A stretch of 64,000 nt of DNA from Combretum micranthum (Eukaryota; Streptophyta; Magnoliopsida; Myrtales; Combretaceae). The notes beneath the pieces were generated by a model. It ran no database searches, had not been told where the DNA came from, and worked only from the letters and a program-made list of their open reading frames with translations. Location: NCBI GenBank assembly GCA_024138025.1, contig JAMXBD010001039.1, positions 1 through 64,000 of the forward strand, read 5' to 3'. Both the position numbers and the translations under genes were made by a program. Positions 1 through 12,500 of the stretch are shown here, in pieces. Each line of letters begins with the position of its first letter. The first letter of the stretch is position 1.

Positions 1-48
1 GTTATCGCCTATTCAAAATTTAAAGGTGATAGCGGGTCCTTACATTTT

Positions 49-262
49 GTCTCAAACACGCTCCTTGAGCTGGCATTGGCTTAGATGCAGTATAGGTTCG
101 CTCCTTGAGCTGGTACTTGACCTGGAGAGGTGCTCCTTGAGCTAGCCTATGTTTTGTTTCAAACACGCTCCTTGAGTTAGCATTTGCCTTGGATGTGGTA
201 CATGTGCGCTCCTTGAGCTGGCACTTGATATAGATAGGTGCCTTAAGCTGGCCTATGTTTTT
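49..262. repeat. Short tandem array with CTCCTTGAGC core
   Basis: The core CTCCTTGAGC recurs at 61, 101, 133, 168 (one change) and 209, with a decayed copy near 239. Spacings alternate (40, 32, 35, 41, about 30), and the phrase TCAAACACGCTCCTTGAG recurs about 107 bp apart. This looks like a three-subunit higher-order repeat present roughly twice. It abuts the long LTR beginning at 276 and may belong to whatever that element landed in. No coding potential is visible. Confidence 0.8.
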
Positions 263-869
263 CCTAAACGAGCTCTGTCACGCCCCAATGGGTACCCCTA
301 AACGTGACAGTCCGCCACACTCAATACTAAAGCTTAAGTATGACAACCTTAGTCATTTCCAAAAGCTTTTATATTAAGTGTAAGGCTTACTTTCACAATT
401 TTAGAGGACCATATATGGAATTATGAAGCTTAAGGAGATATAAAAACATATTAAGAAAAGAAGAATCACAATAATTATTTGTTCATGGCAAAGACTTTAC
501 AAACTTAGGGACAACTCCTAAATTACTATCTATTATATAAATATATGCATGCTAATACTAGGCTAAATTTTACCCAAATTTCTAATGTTCAAGAGAGATT
601 ACCTGCCCGCATGGTCCACGTGGCCTTAACCATAAGTACGGGAACTGCAAAAGATATCTATTGGGGTATAAGCTAATAGGCTTAGTGAGAACTATTTCCA
701 TAAATAACTTCTTGTAACAAGATTCAAACAAGTTGATTTAATCAAACAAATGTAATGCACAAGCACGTGGGCAAACAAGCATATAGCTTTCCGGGAACTA
801 TATGTTGAATGGATTTACGCCCTCCATTCGGGGTTTGGTGATACTTATCCTCAAAACAAGTAGTTTTAA

Positions 870-1060
870 TAACAGAAAATTTAAGCTTGCGAGCACTCAT
901 CGCCAAGCATTCATTAAAAAGTTTTAAACTTGCGAGCACTCATCGCCAAGTATTCCGAATCTACTTGATTTGACCTTGCTTTCGGATCAACCGCCAAGCA
1001 TATTCCATTAAGCCGCCAAGCAATCGCTTTCGGATCTCCCGCCAAGTGTTGCTTTCGACA
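870..1060. repeat. CGCCAAGC short-repeat array inside LTR copy 1
   Basis: CGCCAAG recurs about five times with variable spacers, and the phrase CTTGCGAGCACTCATCGCCA occurs twice about 48 bp apart. It lies immediately after the conserved block GGATTTACGCCCTCCATTCG. The other family-1 LTRs have different arrays at the same place. Confidence 0.75.
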
Positions 1061-3240
1061 TGAGCTTACTATCCTTCTCACCCAAGGATAATAACCCAAC
1101 CATGCAATGTGACTCACTTCGTGGTATGCATGAGTTCATTAATTTATAAAGTCATAACATAATTATTTTCAACTTTATGGCGATCAAGGAATTTCACACA
1201 AATCAATATTAAACTAAAACAATCACTTAGAACAATTCGGCTTCGATATTCTTAGAATTCTTTCAAGGAATTATTTTACATGCATATCGGTTTATCTTTT
1301 CCTAACTCTAGTGCAACTAATTTACAAGCACAACAAGTGTAGCATTTAATGGAAATAAACTCACGATGCCATTGTCGTCTATTCCTCTAAGCGGATGAGT
1401 CGTTCACACACTCCACTTAATCGTAATAGTTCTCGGGGTAAAGGAATCCTTCCTCGGGGTCACCTAACCAAAGAAAATACCCACAATGAGTTTTTCTTGA
1501 TGATTTTCTTGAATTTTGACAAAACAATGTCAAAGAACGTTAAAGTTCGTATAGAAGAATGTTCCAACTTAAAATGGCCATAACTTGGTCATTTTAACTC
1601 GGAATCGCGCATATAATATACCGATTTCTACCTACTCGAAAAGATCTACCCATTTCCAAAATTATTTCCATCAAACAAAGCCATATAGGCTCCGAAAAGT
1701 GCGACAAAATTCACCACGGATTTCAAGTAAAAACAACTTTGGTTCAAGAAATCAAAATTTGTTTGATAAATACTTAGTTATCTATATAGTTGAAAAATTC
1801 TCTTTTTATAACTATATAACTCATATTTAAGCATGCTCAAGTGTCTTGTTGTCCAATTATTTTTCTTAGGTAAAACAATGTCGGGTTGAAGCTTTTCGGA
1901 AATTGTTTTTGTAAATTTCTTTGAAATGAATACCTTGTTTCTTTATTTTCTAAAAACGTTTTATGTTGGTTTTATTTATCTTTTCTAAGTGACCTTTGAA
2001 AATAAAATTTTCTACTTTCTAAGTTACATTAATACTATATTTGAAGTTTTCTAGGAAATATGTATTCTTCATTTTTCTTGTGTAAATTCCTTTGTTTACT
2101 TGTTTTGCAAAAATTCCTTACTTGATATTTCTCATTCTTTTTCATGTCTCATTTTTCAAAAATAATCATCCATGCATGAAAATTTGTTTTCTTCATAAAA
2201 ACAATGTGGAACAATTAAGGACTTTTTGTAGAAAAACTAATTTCTATAATCTTATTAACTTCTTCTTGTAACTTGAAAAGAAATAACTTTATTATTTTCA
2301 AACCATAAATTTTCTTTGCCTATTTGTTTGCAAAGGTCTTTACTTAAAAATTTCCTTAGTCATCCATCTTATTTTCTTTCTTATGAAAAGAACCATTTTT
2401 GTCAACAAAATATTTTCTTTTGAAAAACAAGGTGGGATAATAAGATCTAAGTGGCTTTTAAAGTAAAAGTAGTTTATAAAATTATAGTGAGTTCTTTTTG
2501 TAACATGAAAAGGAATGAGTTTATTTTGTGTTGCTTTATAGATTTTATACTTTACATAAACTTATTTCTAAGTGACAAAATTCTTCTTTTTGTTTAAATA
2601 AAATTATGGACAACAATCTAAATGAACATGATTATGAGAATAATAATAACCAAAATAACATAAAGCATAATAATAAAGTCAAGTATTGGAGTCTTAGCTT
2701 TTTCAAGGCTCCCGGGACTAAGAAGTAAACTAGTCCCATAATAAAATGAAATGAAAGAAAAAAGCTTGTTTTGACTTGATGAGGACAAGTCTAAGACTAG
2801 AGACTAGTCTTAAAAACAACTTGGAATAAATAAATGCATTGAAGTAAATAAATTGCATGAAAGGTAAATAAATTGCAAGATCATGAGCTTATATGCTCTA
2901 AATAGTATATAGCTATATAGATATAGTAGATAGTTATGAACATAAAAGGACATAAATGAACATAAGAGAAACATAAATGAAATATGAACATAAAGGAATT
3001 ATGATTATGAACAAAAACAAAGTATGAACCTATTGTTGCTTTCTTAACCTTCATGGTTTTAGAAAACACACACTAAGTCATACTAAGTAGATGAACATGG
3101 AGACTTCTTGAAGAACTTTTACCTAAAGAGATGAGCTAAAGAGGACTTCTTGAAGAACTTCTTGGAGAGAAATTCTTGAGAGATTTTGAGAGAGTAATTT
3201 TAGTGTAGAAGTGGTGTGAAAGAAGTGAAAGAGAGGGGGG

Positions 3241-3248
3241 TATTTATA
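3241..3248 (-). promoter_or_regulatory. TATA box of LTR copy 1
   Basis: Read on the minus strand the sequence is TCCTATAAATACCCCC, a near-consensus plant TATA box about 700 bp inside the U3 end. It is followed by a C/T-rich stretch as in many plant LTR leaders. It supports minus-strand transcription of this LTR family. Confidence 0.6.
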
Positions 3249-3942
3249 GGAAATTGAGGAGTGATTTTTGTGTGATTAAAATAAAGTGAAAATTAAAACA
3301 AATTGAGGGCATTGAGAGGGGGGCGCCGGCCATGTGTAGGAGGGAGTGTGATTTATTTTTTTGACTTTTTGAAAATAAAAGATGTAATATGTAAGGTAGA
3401 TGTGATATAAAGTTATGGGAAAGGTAAAAAGTTAAGATTATAGGTTATGTAGAGTGTAAGAATAGGTGTAAGAAAAAGTAGAGATAAAAGAATAGTGTAG
3501 AATAGTAATGAATAGTGTAATGTAAAGTAGATATGACAATTAAAGTACCGGTAGTAAGAAAATACGCGTATAATAGCTATATCTGTTATTTTTACTTACC
3601 GAAAAATTACGAAACTGATATTTTTGGAAAACTTATATTTTTACGAGTCTAACGGTGTATTCGGAATATTTTTACTATTCCGGGCTTCCGGACACGTTTT
3701 TCGAGAACTGTGTCCGATCGGGTTCGAAGGACACCCGAATTTCGAAACTGAAACTTTTATAAAACCTATGGTTATTACGAACTATTTAGCTAATTATCCA
3801 ACTTCGTTTTCTAGGGCCAAAGAAAACGGCAATGCCGGATTTAGATGGATACGGTAAACTAGGGTTTTGTTGACCTTTAGGGTTTTTGACTTCCGGTTTA
3901 GGGTTTTATGCTAAACCGATTCCGAAAATTTAGGGGTTTACA

Positions 3943-3965
3943 ACCTACCCCCCTTAAAGAAAGTT
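3943..3965 (-). other. Polypurine tract next to LTR copy 1
   Basis: On the minus strand the sequence is CTTTCTTTAAGGGGGGTAGG directly before TGTAAACCCC. This is the arrangement seen just 5' of the 3' LTR in plant Ty3/gypsy (Tekay/Del-like) elements, where the plus-strand primer sits. A GAGGACAAAAC stretch upstream fits the usual 3' end of the internal region. Confidence 0.7.
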
Positions 3966-5659
3966 TTGTCCTCAAAACTTGGAAATTCCTACTTGTGGTT
4001 CTAACCAACTTGTTACTTGGGTTATGCGTCATTCTTCAAAAAGATCTCTTTAATTGATTTCCTCATTTCTTATCCTCTGAACTCTTGCGGATAAATATCG
4101 GTATTGGGTATATCTTCATAAGGAAAATTCTCCTTTAAAAACATTAACTTTTATCCTTATAACTTGATTCCTTAACCATTTGTTAAATGGGGAATTGTTG
4201 CACATCTCCATATGTTTATGTAATAATCAACTTCCTTCTCGTCTTATGATTACTTCCTATCTTTAAACTCACCTGATTCTCATTTTGAGATTTTAAGGTC
4301 CTTCTTTTCCGATTCATCTTATTTCGTCTATCTTGTGCCTTTATCATCTCATGAGATGCTCTTGATTGTTCCTCCAAGGTATTTGAATGATTTTCCTTGA
4401 TCGTTTGTAGTATCAGGGGTCCAAAATTTCCTTATTAGCTCCTCTTCGTTCCCATTCTTGTCCAGGTTTGTCATATCTCTGACTGATCTCTTTTGCTTTC
4501 ACCTCTTTTCCCTTTAGAGAGCGTTATATTGACCGATTATGAAACGAACTATCTTTGTTAGTTACTCAATTTATACCATAAGCATCCTTGCCTTCTTGCT
4601 ATCGTTTGTGAGAAATTCAAAATCTTGAGAAGGTGAATTCCGTTTTCATAAACCTTTTCATCCTTTGGTGTTTTTATTCCTTTATCCATATTTCGTTTCT
4701 TCTAATGTCCCTTGAACTTCGGCATATCTGGGTTCTTCTTGAATATGTCGTTGATTCCAAATTATGAACCGTACTCATGATTCTTTCTTACTAACTTCCT
4801 TGTCCTTAGTTATGCTAAATCATCCTTTAGCTTCCTTTAATACATCTTTCTTCCTATATCCCTTCTTTATCCTTCGTATCTTCTTATCTAAGCTCTTTTA
4901 TTATTTTTATACGGTTGATCTTAATATCCTACCGTGGTTCCTCTTTTAAACCTTGTTGTGAACTTCAAGGTTCGGCTTTTCAACTCCCTTTTATTAATTT
5001 CCTATACTTAAGATTACATTCTTAGATTACTTCTTTCCTTCTTCTTCAGGCTATATCACTATTCTTGAGTCCAGAAAGCATTACTAAAACTTGTGGGTTA
5101 TGAAAATTTGAGGGTCATGCCTTCTTGATTTGATCCTTTGTTGGTGATATCGTGATCTTAATCTTGAGAAAAACGTGTTTGCTCCTTAAAAAGGTTTTCA
5201 CTTTGTTCCTTTCCGAAAGTTAACACGTTGGCTTAGGGTTTTCTCCATTATAAGCTGGATGGGTATATTTCGTGATGGCATACTTCTCTTCGTAAGGTCT
5301 CGATTTCCTCGTTTGTTGTTTCTCCAACTTCCTTATAAGTCTATTTTCCATGTTTCTCTGAGTGAAATCTATATCCAGAATTCTTTTCAAAACTTCTTAT
5401 TGGAACTTATGAATGTCTCCAAAGGTCAATTTCTCTTCACTCTTTAGCTACTTAATTTCCTTTATCAACTTGAAAGAATGTGTCTGTTCTTTCCTTATGT
5501 TAGCAAATCCTTTGCCAACTATTTTCTTTTTGTTTTGTAAGCTCTATGTTCTCCTTGTTTCGTTTTATTGGGATCTTATTTGAGAGATATACATCTTATT
5601 CAAAAGATTACTTATTTCCATTATTCCTTAGAGTCACGGGTGACTTCATGTCCTATACT
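3966..5659 (-). mobile_element. Decayed sequence, possible internal tail of LTR element
   Basis: About 1.7 kb lies between the polypurine tract of copy 1 and a plus-strand LTR-like stretch. It is pyrimidine-rich on the plus strand. I see no gag, RT, integrase or chromodomain motif on either strand, and only short by-chance frames. By position it should be the 3' untranslated part of the internal region of the minus-strand element, but this is inference. Confidence 0.35.
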
Positions 5660-5947
5660 AAATATACTCATATTTTTATTTCTATCAGTAATTTATTTGT
5701 CTTATCTACTATCTACTACTATTCACTTTTCTCTACTTTATATTACACCTACACTTATATCTTACACATCTATGTCATATATATATATTAGCACTACTTT
5801 TCACTTAACTTCTTCTACACTTTAAACTTTTAAATTAATTTTTTTCTCTCTCTCATCTTACTAGCAACTGTTCACCCTCCCTATTTTCCCTCTATTTTAT
5901 TTTCTTTTTCATTTTTATTTCATAATTTAATCCCCTCATTTTTCCTC

Positions 5948-5955
5948 TATAAATA
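5948..5955 (+). promoter_or_regulatory. TATA box in plus-strand LTR-like sequence
   Basis: CCTCTATAAATACAAACC matches the TATA context of LTR copy 1 (TCCTATAAATACCCCC on the minus strand). It points rightward, so the two promoters at 3245 and 5950 would fire away from each other. Confidence 0.5.
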
Positions 5956-6429
5956 CAAACCATATATCCTCCTCTTTTCACACTTTATCTTACCTTAAAA
6001 AGTCTTGCAATTTTTTTCTTAAACACTCTCATCCCTCTCTTCCCTCGTTGAACATGACATACACCCCACAACAACAACCAACCCTCTCTCCCTTTTGTGC
6101 CTTCACAAATTTTCCATGGCTCTCTTGTTTAGATAAATACTAAAGCTTCCTTCATATATTATGTATGTGATGAGTATATGTATCTTTAATGTCTTTCCAT
6201 AAAAGAAAAATCTTCATGATACAAATGTTAGGGAATGGAAATGTAAGATAATAAAATACTCATGCCACAATACATATATTCATTATTATTATGTGTTCAT
6301 AATACTAATATAACTTTCTATGTTTATATAAGTATAGTATGTATATTTTAGTGTTTAAATGCCCACTAATCTAACTTTATTTATTTCATGCATTTATCTA
6401 TTACAAGTAATTTATTATTTCATATTTTT

Positions 6430-6720
6430 AGAAGACTAGTCAATTTCTAGCTTGGACTTGTCCATGGTTAAGTCCAAAGGAAATTGGAATAATTCAAGTC
6501 TTAGGGAGCCTTGAAATTAAAAACGAAGACTCCTATAGTTTTCTCGTTATCTATTTCGATTTTTATTTATAAGACGAAATATTTCAAGTCTCGGAAAGTC
6601 TTGATGAAATTAAGACTTCCATATTTTATGATGCTTGTTCTATTTTATTTTATTTTATATGGTGACTGGAATATTTCGAGTCCCGAGAAGTCTTGATAAG
6701 ATGCTAAGACTCCGATGCTT
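6430..6720. repeat. Three diverged units with an AAGTCT...CTTGA core
   Basis: Three units of about 100 bp each contain a pair such as CAAGTCTTAGGGAGCCTTGA, then a similar CTCGGAAAGTCTTGATG and CCCGAGAAGTCTTGATAAG, each followed by AAGACTCC or similar. Equivalent elements occur in reverse in LTR copy 1 around 2690-2820. Confidence 0.55.
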
Positions 6721-8655
6721 TTGTTTTATTACATTCATGTTCTTGTTTATTTATTTCTAATTTTTATGTTCTTGGTATAAGTCCATGTTATTAATTTTAT
6801 TTCAATTTTAAGCTCATGCACATAGATAATCATAGATGATGTTGTTACTATGTTAAAATAGGTTTCCCAAAAGCACGAATGTTGATATTTTTTTATTATA
6901 CAATAAATATTTTCCAAAAACCCTTATCTCTAATACTTGAGAAATGCTTTAATTTGGAAAAAAGAACTAAAAAGAAACACTCAACTGTATTTTTCAAAAT
7001 GCCAAAATGGATTTTTTCAAAATATAAATGCCGGCAATTTTTTGTTATGTATAATTTTGTAGAAATCTTATTTACAATGCATGTACAAACTTTTTAATAA
7101 AAAATAAAATTTAAAACAAGTCATTTATTTAATTTTTCTTATATACAAAAACCTAAAACATATTAAAGATGATACAACTTATAATAATTTCTATCCACAA
7201 ACACATAGAAATTCATGTTTTGTAAAATAATTAGTTAAAAGGAGTTTAATGTGAAAATGAAATATTCATGAATTAAAAAAATGATTTTCTTCAGTCGAGT
7301 TTCACATTTGCAAAATCTAAGAATTGAAATTTTATTTAAAAACCAAACTTAAGAAAAATTCAAGGGAAATACAAGTTAGAGTATCGTGTCACAAATGAAT
7401 AAAATCCAATCTCATAAAATAAATTATTAAAAGAATTTTTTGGAATAAATATAGATCTTCAAGGTTACAAAGTATATATTGAGCTATGATTTTTTTGTTA
7501 AGTCTATATTTACAAAATTTGTAGTAAAGAATTTTATTACAAGTCTAAAGGTGATTTTTTCCCATAAAACTAAACATCGCTACTTTCCATAAAAGATTGT
7601 TTTACATAATTTTTATTTTGGAACAACATCACTAGAATCATGCATGTAGTATGAGTCATTATCATTACCATCTGATTTTTAAAGATGGGAAAATTTTATG
7701 CTTGATTTATAGAGTCTAAATGGCGTAAAATTTTGAATTTTTGGCAACAACAAGGTCTGGAACCGATTGTTCGTAATCTATACAGTGCTATTCTAAGACC
7801 CAAATGACTGCAAATAATTAAAATAACCTCACAAATGGATAGAGTATTTGAAGTAGGTGGAAAACGACTACTCATATGCAAAATTCTGACTTAAAATGAT
7901 TAAGTTATGACTGTTTTAATTTAAAACTTCTATAACCGGGAAAAATGACATGAATAGAGTAAATAGAGTTAGAATTTGAGTAGAGCAAATATGAGATACT
8001 CATTTTGAGTATTCCTTTTGTTTAGGTGATGAAGATTTTGATGCACCTTTCCCTAAAGATCACTTTGACTAGGAATTGGACTATAGACGAGTGAGTTTTT
8101 CCCTTATGTTGTACGTATTCATATTTGTGCTTATAGTATAGAAGTACTAGAAAATAGGAACAACATAAAAATGAAATATACGTATGGGAATTATCATGGG
8201 ATATGCATGTAACCATGGTGATTGTTGAAACTAATTTAAGTATATCGAAACTTGAATTATTGATTTATAAACTTTGTTTTCAATGCGATGTTGTATTGTT
8301 TGTATATTTTTCTATGATCACCTCTAAAATGTTTAATATCTCAATTGAGAATAAACTAACAAGTGGATCATAAATATCACAAAGAGATTCACATCATATT
8401 TGCTGCTATACCCTCTATGAGACGAAAGAATAGTAGTGGTGGCAAGTAGTAGTAGCTCGTAAATCTACTAAATTTTTGTGGCACATAGTAGCCCAAAAGT
8501 CTACAAAATATTTTTAAATTATAGTCATATGGGCTTGTACCACCCTAACCCTGAATGAAGGGTGTAAATTCATTCAAATGTATGATCTGATAGGGTATTC
8601 GGTTCTCTATGATCCTTGTGACCTATGAAAATATCAATACCCAAAACCATTTTTC

Positions 8656-8658
8656 TAA

Positions 8659-8684
<26 letters not shown>
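8656..8684. repeat. (TA)n microsatellite
   Basis: An uninterrupted alternating A/T run of about 12 dinucleotides, in decayed LTR-like sequence. Confidence 0.9.
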
Positions 8685-8689
<5 letters not shown>

Positions 8690-9507
8690 ATTGAGATAAT
8701 AAATAATTAGAGTCGTGTAATCTCTGACTTGCAAAGGACTTCATGCTATGGGTGCACACATGATATAACGACTTTAGAGTAAACCTATTAGGCCCTTATT
8801 AGGGCTATGGTAGCTAATAAGATAGTTGGCACTTAGGCTATCATGGGTGGCTTATGAGTAGTGATAGGGAAGTGGTGTGAAATAACGTCTACCTAGATTG
8901 TGCAAGAAGTAATATACTATGACTCAACCTTATGAGGTCGACTGAGCCTTATTATATTGTGGACTATGATAGGTAAAGATACATATGATTGTGACCCTTA
9001 AACGGACTTTTACTAGATGTTTTTTATAGGAGTAGGGTATTTAAGCCACTTATATCGCTCCTTAAGGGATGCTGCTACTTAGGATCCTTAGTTCCCAATG
9101 TGTTGTTGGAGTGTAAGTGCTCCACTATTGTTTGCTACCCTTAAAATTAAAGATATAACATTGGTTGTTGCATTACATTTAGAATACATGCAAGTGCATA
9201 TCTCATGTGTACTTGTGTTGCTGTCGTATAGGCCTTCAGCTTTGTTTTTTTTTTTTTTTCCTTTTTTAGGTGTTGATGACTTTGATAATTACTTATGATT
9301 ACTTGGGTTATTGCATGGATATGATGAATTACTCGATGGTGCAGTGACTAGGATTGTTGGACTATTTTATTTATTCTAATTTTTTCATATTTTATTTCCC
9401 AACTTATTTTGATGGGATATCTATGATCTATAGGTTGTATTTTGAGATACATGTACTCCTTATTTTAAAATATCTAATGGTTGGAACTTATTTATAAATG
9501 ATGGTCA

Positions 9508-12500
9508 TGTCACGCCCCGAACGATATCCTAAACGTGGCAGTCCACGTACACAATATTAAAGCCTAAGAATGACCACCTCAGTCGTGCGAAGACTTCCAT
9601 ACTATGTACAAGGCGTTTAACACATAAATAAGACACATTGGAGAGATACATTTTATATTGGTACACCTAAGTAACAATGTAAAGGAAATACAATTTACTA
9701 TACTTCAGAAACAAATCACTATACTTCAAAATATAAATCATTAAACTTCAATTATATTCATCCACAGACTTCCTACATAAACTGTTACAAGGCAAATCAT
9801 AAAATCTAGCCAATAACTTCAATCATTCCTATTCTTTGCCGAAATCCCGAAGTTATTCTCGGCTTCAACCATCTCGGTCCCCACTTAGCATTCTTGAGAT
9901 AGCCTACTCATTTAAACAACTATTGGGGTATAAGCTACACTAGCTTAGTGAGAATTCCCTTAATTCCGTACCACAACAAACAAGTTATAATCAACCATAT
10001 GCTATGCATGAACAAACACATGAGCAAACAATTATGTATGGGTGTCCGAAACCCACATACAGAACGGATTTACGCCCCTCGTATCTTGGATTAGGGATGG
10101 TATTGAAGTCTACACGACCGCTGCTAGTCCCCAAGCCCTTGGCTGATAGCACTTGACTCGGCTAGGTTCATCCAAGGAATTCATCCACATGCGCCTTAGT
10201 ACCCATGAATGAGCTCTGGCACCGGTCTCTTTATTCAAACGAGTTATCAAGGACCATACCGATCGACATGCATAGGAGTAGCATGCTACCAAATGCAATA
10301 TGTTCGGTGCGATGCATGACCAATTTAATTTTTGCTTAGGTTAAAATATTCATACATTCTTTAGAGTGACCAACCAATATCATACATATAGCAGAAATAA
10401 TATGAACAGTGCAGTTATCTAATCAAATCGTGGTTTCGATATGCTTTAGTATTCTTTGGCATACATTCATCACAGTCTCATCATATATCCCATCCCCATT
10501 CATATCAATTTTTATCTTGTTCCTATAATTCTAATGCAACTAGCTACAAGCACAAACAAGGTAACAAAATAAGGAGAAAACTCACTCGGCCATTGGATTA
10601 CTGGTCTCTTAGTAATAGTAATTCGGTGGTAGGGAATCGTCGATTTCGGGATCACCTAAAAAGGAAGAAATACTCTAATAAGTATTTCAACTCAAACTAA
10701 TCCAAACGATCTTATACGAACTATCAAATTCGTAATTCTCATCCTAAGCGGGAATTCCAACTTAAAACGGCCATAACTTGGTCATTTTAACTCGGAATTT
10801 CACAAATTATATATCGATTTCTATCTATTTCGAAAGATCTATCTATTTCTAATATTATATTTAAGTTTTGAAAATTTTGAGGCTTCGAAAAGTTCGGATC
10901 AGATTAGGGCAGTAACAATTTCAATTTCCGTAAAATAGTTTTATAAATGTTTGTAATGTTCCTACTATATAAATTAGCTATACATGCAATATGAATGATT
11001 TCCTAACATGAATGACATGAGATGAGTTTGATGTATGCATGACCTTGATTCTTGCTAAAAGAAAATTTTATAACTTTTATTTTGCAAGATCATAATAACA
11101 ACTACTTATGAAAAATCTAGTTTTTCTAACTTTGATCATTTCCATTTGTTTTGGATTTATTACTTAAGAAAATAATTATTTTTGTTAAAATTGAGTCTTC
11201 ATTATATCTATTACTTATGACTTTCATTTCTCCATAAAAATTTCCATTTTGCACTTTGTAATCATGTTTTCAAGTGGGATTGATTCCAAAATCCGAATTT
11301 TGTAAAAATTAGTTTTTTTGAGTAATTTCTTTAAGTAAAAATCATTTGGTATTTAGGAAATTAGGGCTCAATCATACATAACCACTAAGGACTTCATTTT
11401 TACATAAAAATTTGCATTTTACACTTTGCAAAGATGTTTTCAAATGGGATTTACTAAAAAATCCGAATTTTAGAAAATCCACTTTTTGAATGATTCATTT
11501 GTGAAAAACTTGTTTAATGCATTAAAATTTAATGCTTTATGGTACCCATCACTTAAGGACTCCATTCATTATATAAAACTTTCATTTTGAGCTTGGATAA
11601 TAGGTGTTCTTATGGCCTTCATTCAAAATTACGAATTTCACAAATTGACTACTAACTCAAAATTTTCCATCTTGATTCTATTTCTTGTTCTATACATTAA
11701 TCTCATCAAAACTCATTGCAACTTATAAAAATCTTTACTTAATATACCTATTGCCTATACCCTTCATTTTCACATAAAACATGAGTTTTTGAGTTGATAA
11801 ATGGGTTTTCAAAATTGGTCTTGATTGAGATCTGAATTTACAAAATTTTTTTTTTGTCATATATTTTGATAAAATTCATCTAAGCTTATGAAAATCCATT
11901 CCTCACATATCCTATCTTAAGAGCCTTTCATTTCTTAAATAAAAACTTCATTTTTGAGTTGGAAAACATGTTTTCAAAATATGCCTTGGCCAAAATCTGA
12001 AAATTAGATTTTTATTTTGAAAATAACTTTTGAAAATCACCTTTGATTCTTGTAAAAAGAAGTCTTGATGATATACATATTAAGCCTTCGTTATCTTAAG
12101 TAAAAATTACAATTTGACACTTGGAAAGTGGTTTCTAAATAGGGGTCTTGCTAAAATACGAATTTCACTATTTTTGTTCAAGTTCAAATCTAAGATCTAC
12201 ACATAATATGAACATGAATATAAAAGAAATGCATGGTAGTAAACTATAAACTCATAGATCTAAACTTTACTCATCAAAACCTTTCATTTATGTTATCTAT
12301 ATTCTAAGCCATTCATTTTAAATGAAAAAGACACATTTTGAAATTGAAAAACAACTTTTCCAAATATGGTTCCATTTTCATTTGAATTTTCAAAAATGAT
12401 TTTTGTTGAAAATAAAATAGATCTTGAGTTTTCTAAAACATTCCTACTATCATAATGCTATTACAAGTTGTTCATAAATATAAAACAAAGTCTAATATAT

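Larger units (their letters stand above)
276..3942 (-). mobile_element. Long LTR, family 1, copy 1
   Basis: On the plus strand the unit begins TGTCACGCCCC and ends GGGGTTTACA. On its own (minus) strand it reads TGTAAACCCC...GGGGCGTGACA, a TG...CA LTR of 3667 bp. Orientation comes from a minus-strand TATAAATA (3241-3248) and from a polypurine tract just outside its U3 end. Landmarks shared with five other copies here are the block CTATTGGGGTATAAGCTA (about 659), GGATTTACGCCCTCCATTCG (about 813) and CCATAACTTGGTCATTTTAA (1578). The flanks AGCTC and ACCTA do not match, so unlike its relatives this one has no target duplication. It is probably the 3' LTR of an element whose body lay to the right, of Ty3/gypsy type by inference. 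Confidence 0.82.
5660..9507 (+). mobile_element. Diverged plus-strand LTR-like sequence related to family 1
   Basis: From about 5660 the sequence resembles the reverse complement of family-1 LTRs. It has a T/A/C-rich U3 with a TATAAATA at 5948-5955 and short repeats at 6430-6720 like those at 2690-2820. It also has an ACTCATTTTGAGTATTC...TTTAGGTGAT block at 7995-8030 and GAATGAAGGGTGTAAATTC near 8553, the counterpart of the family's GGATTTACGCCC block. Similarity fades after about 8620, and 8620-9507 holds nothing I recognise. Neither end is defined. It may be an old family-1 LTR, or part of the 5' LTR of the plus-strand gag-pol element downstream. Confidence 0.45.

Noticed and set aside
3624..3857. 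Plus-strand 77-codon frame and similar frames near the U3 ends of the family-1 LTRs (for example 13830-14036).
   Set aside because: They are antisense readings of conserved LTR U3 sequence; their similarity reflects the repeat, not a protein.
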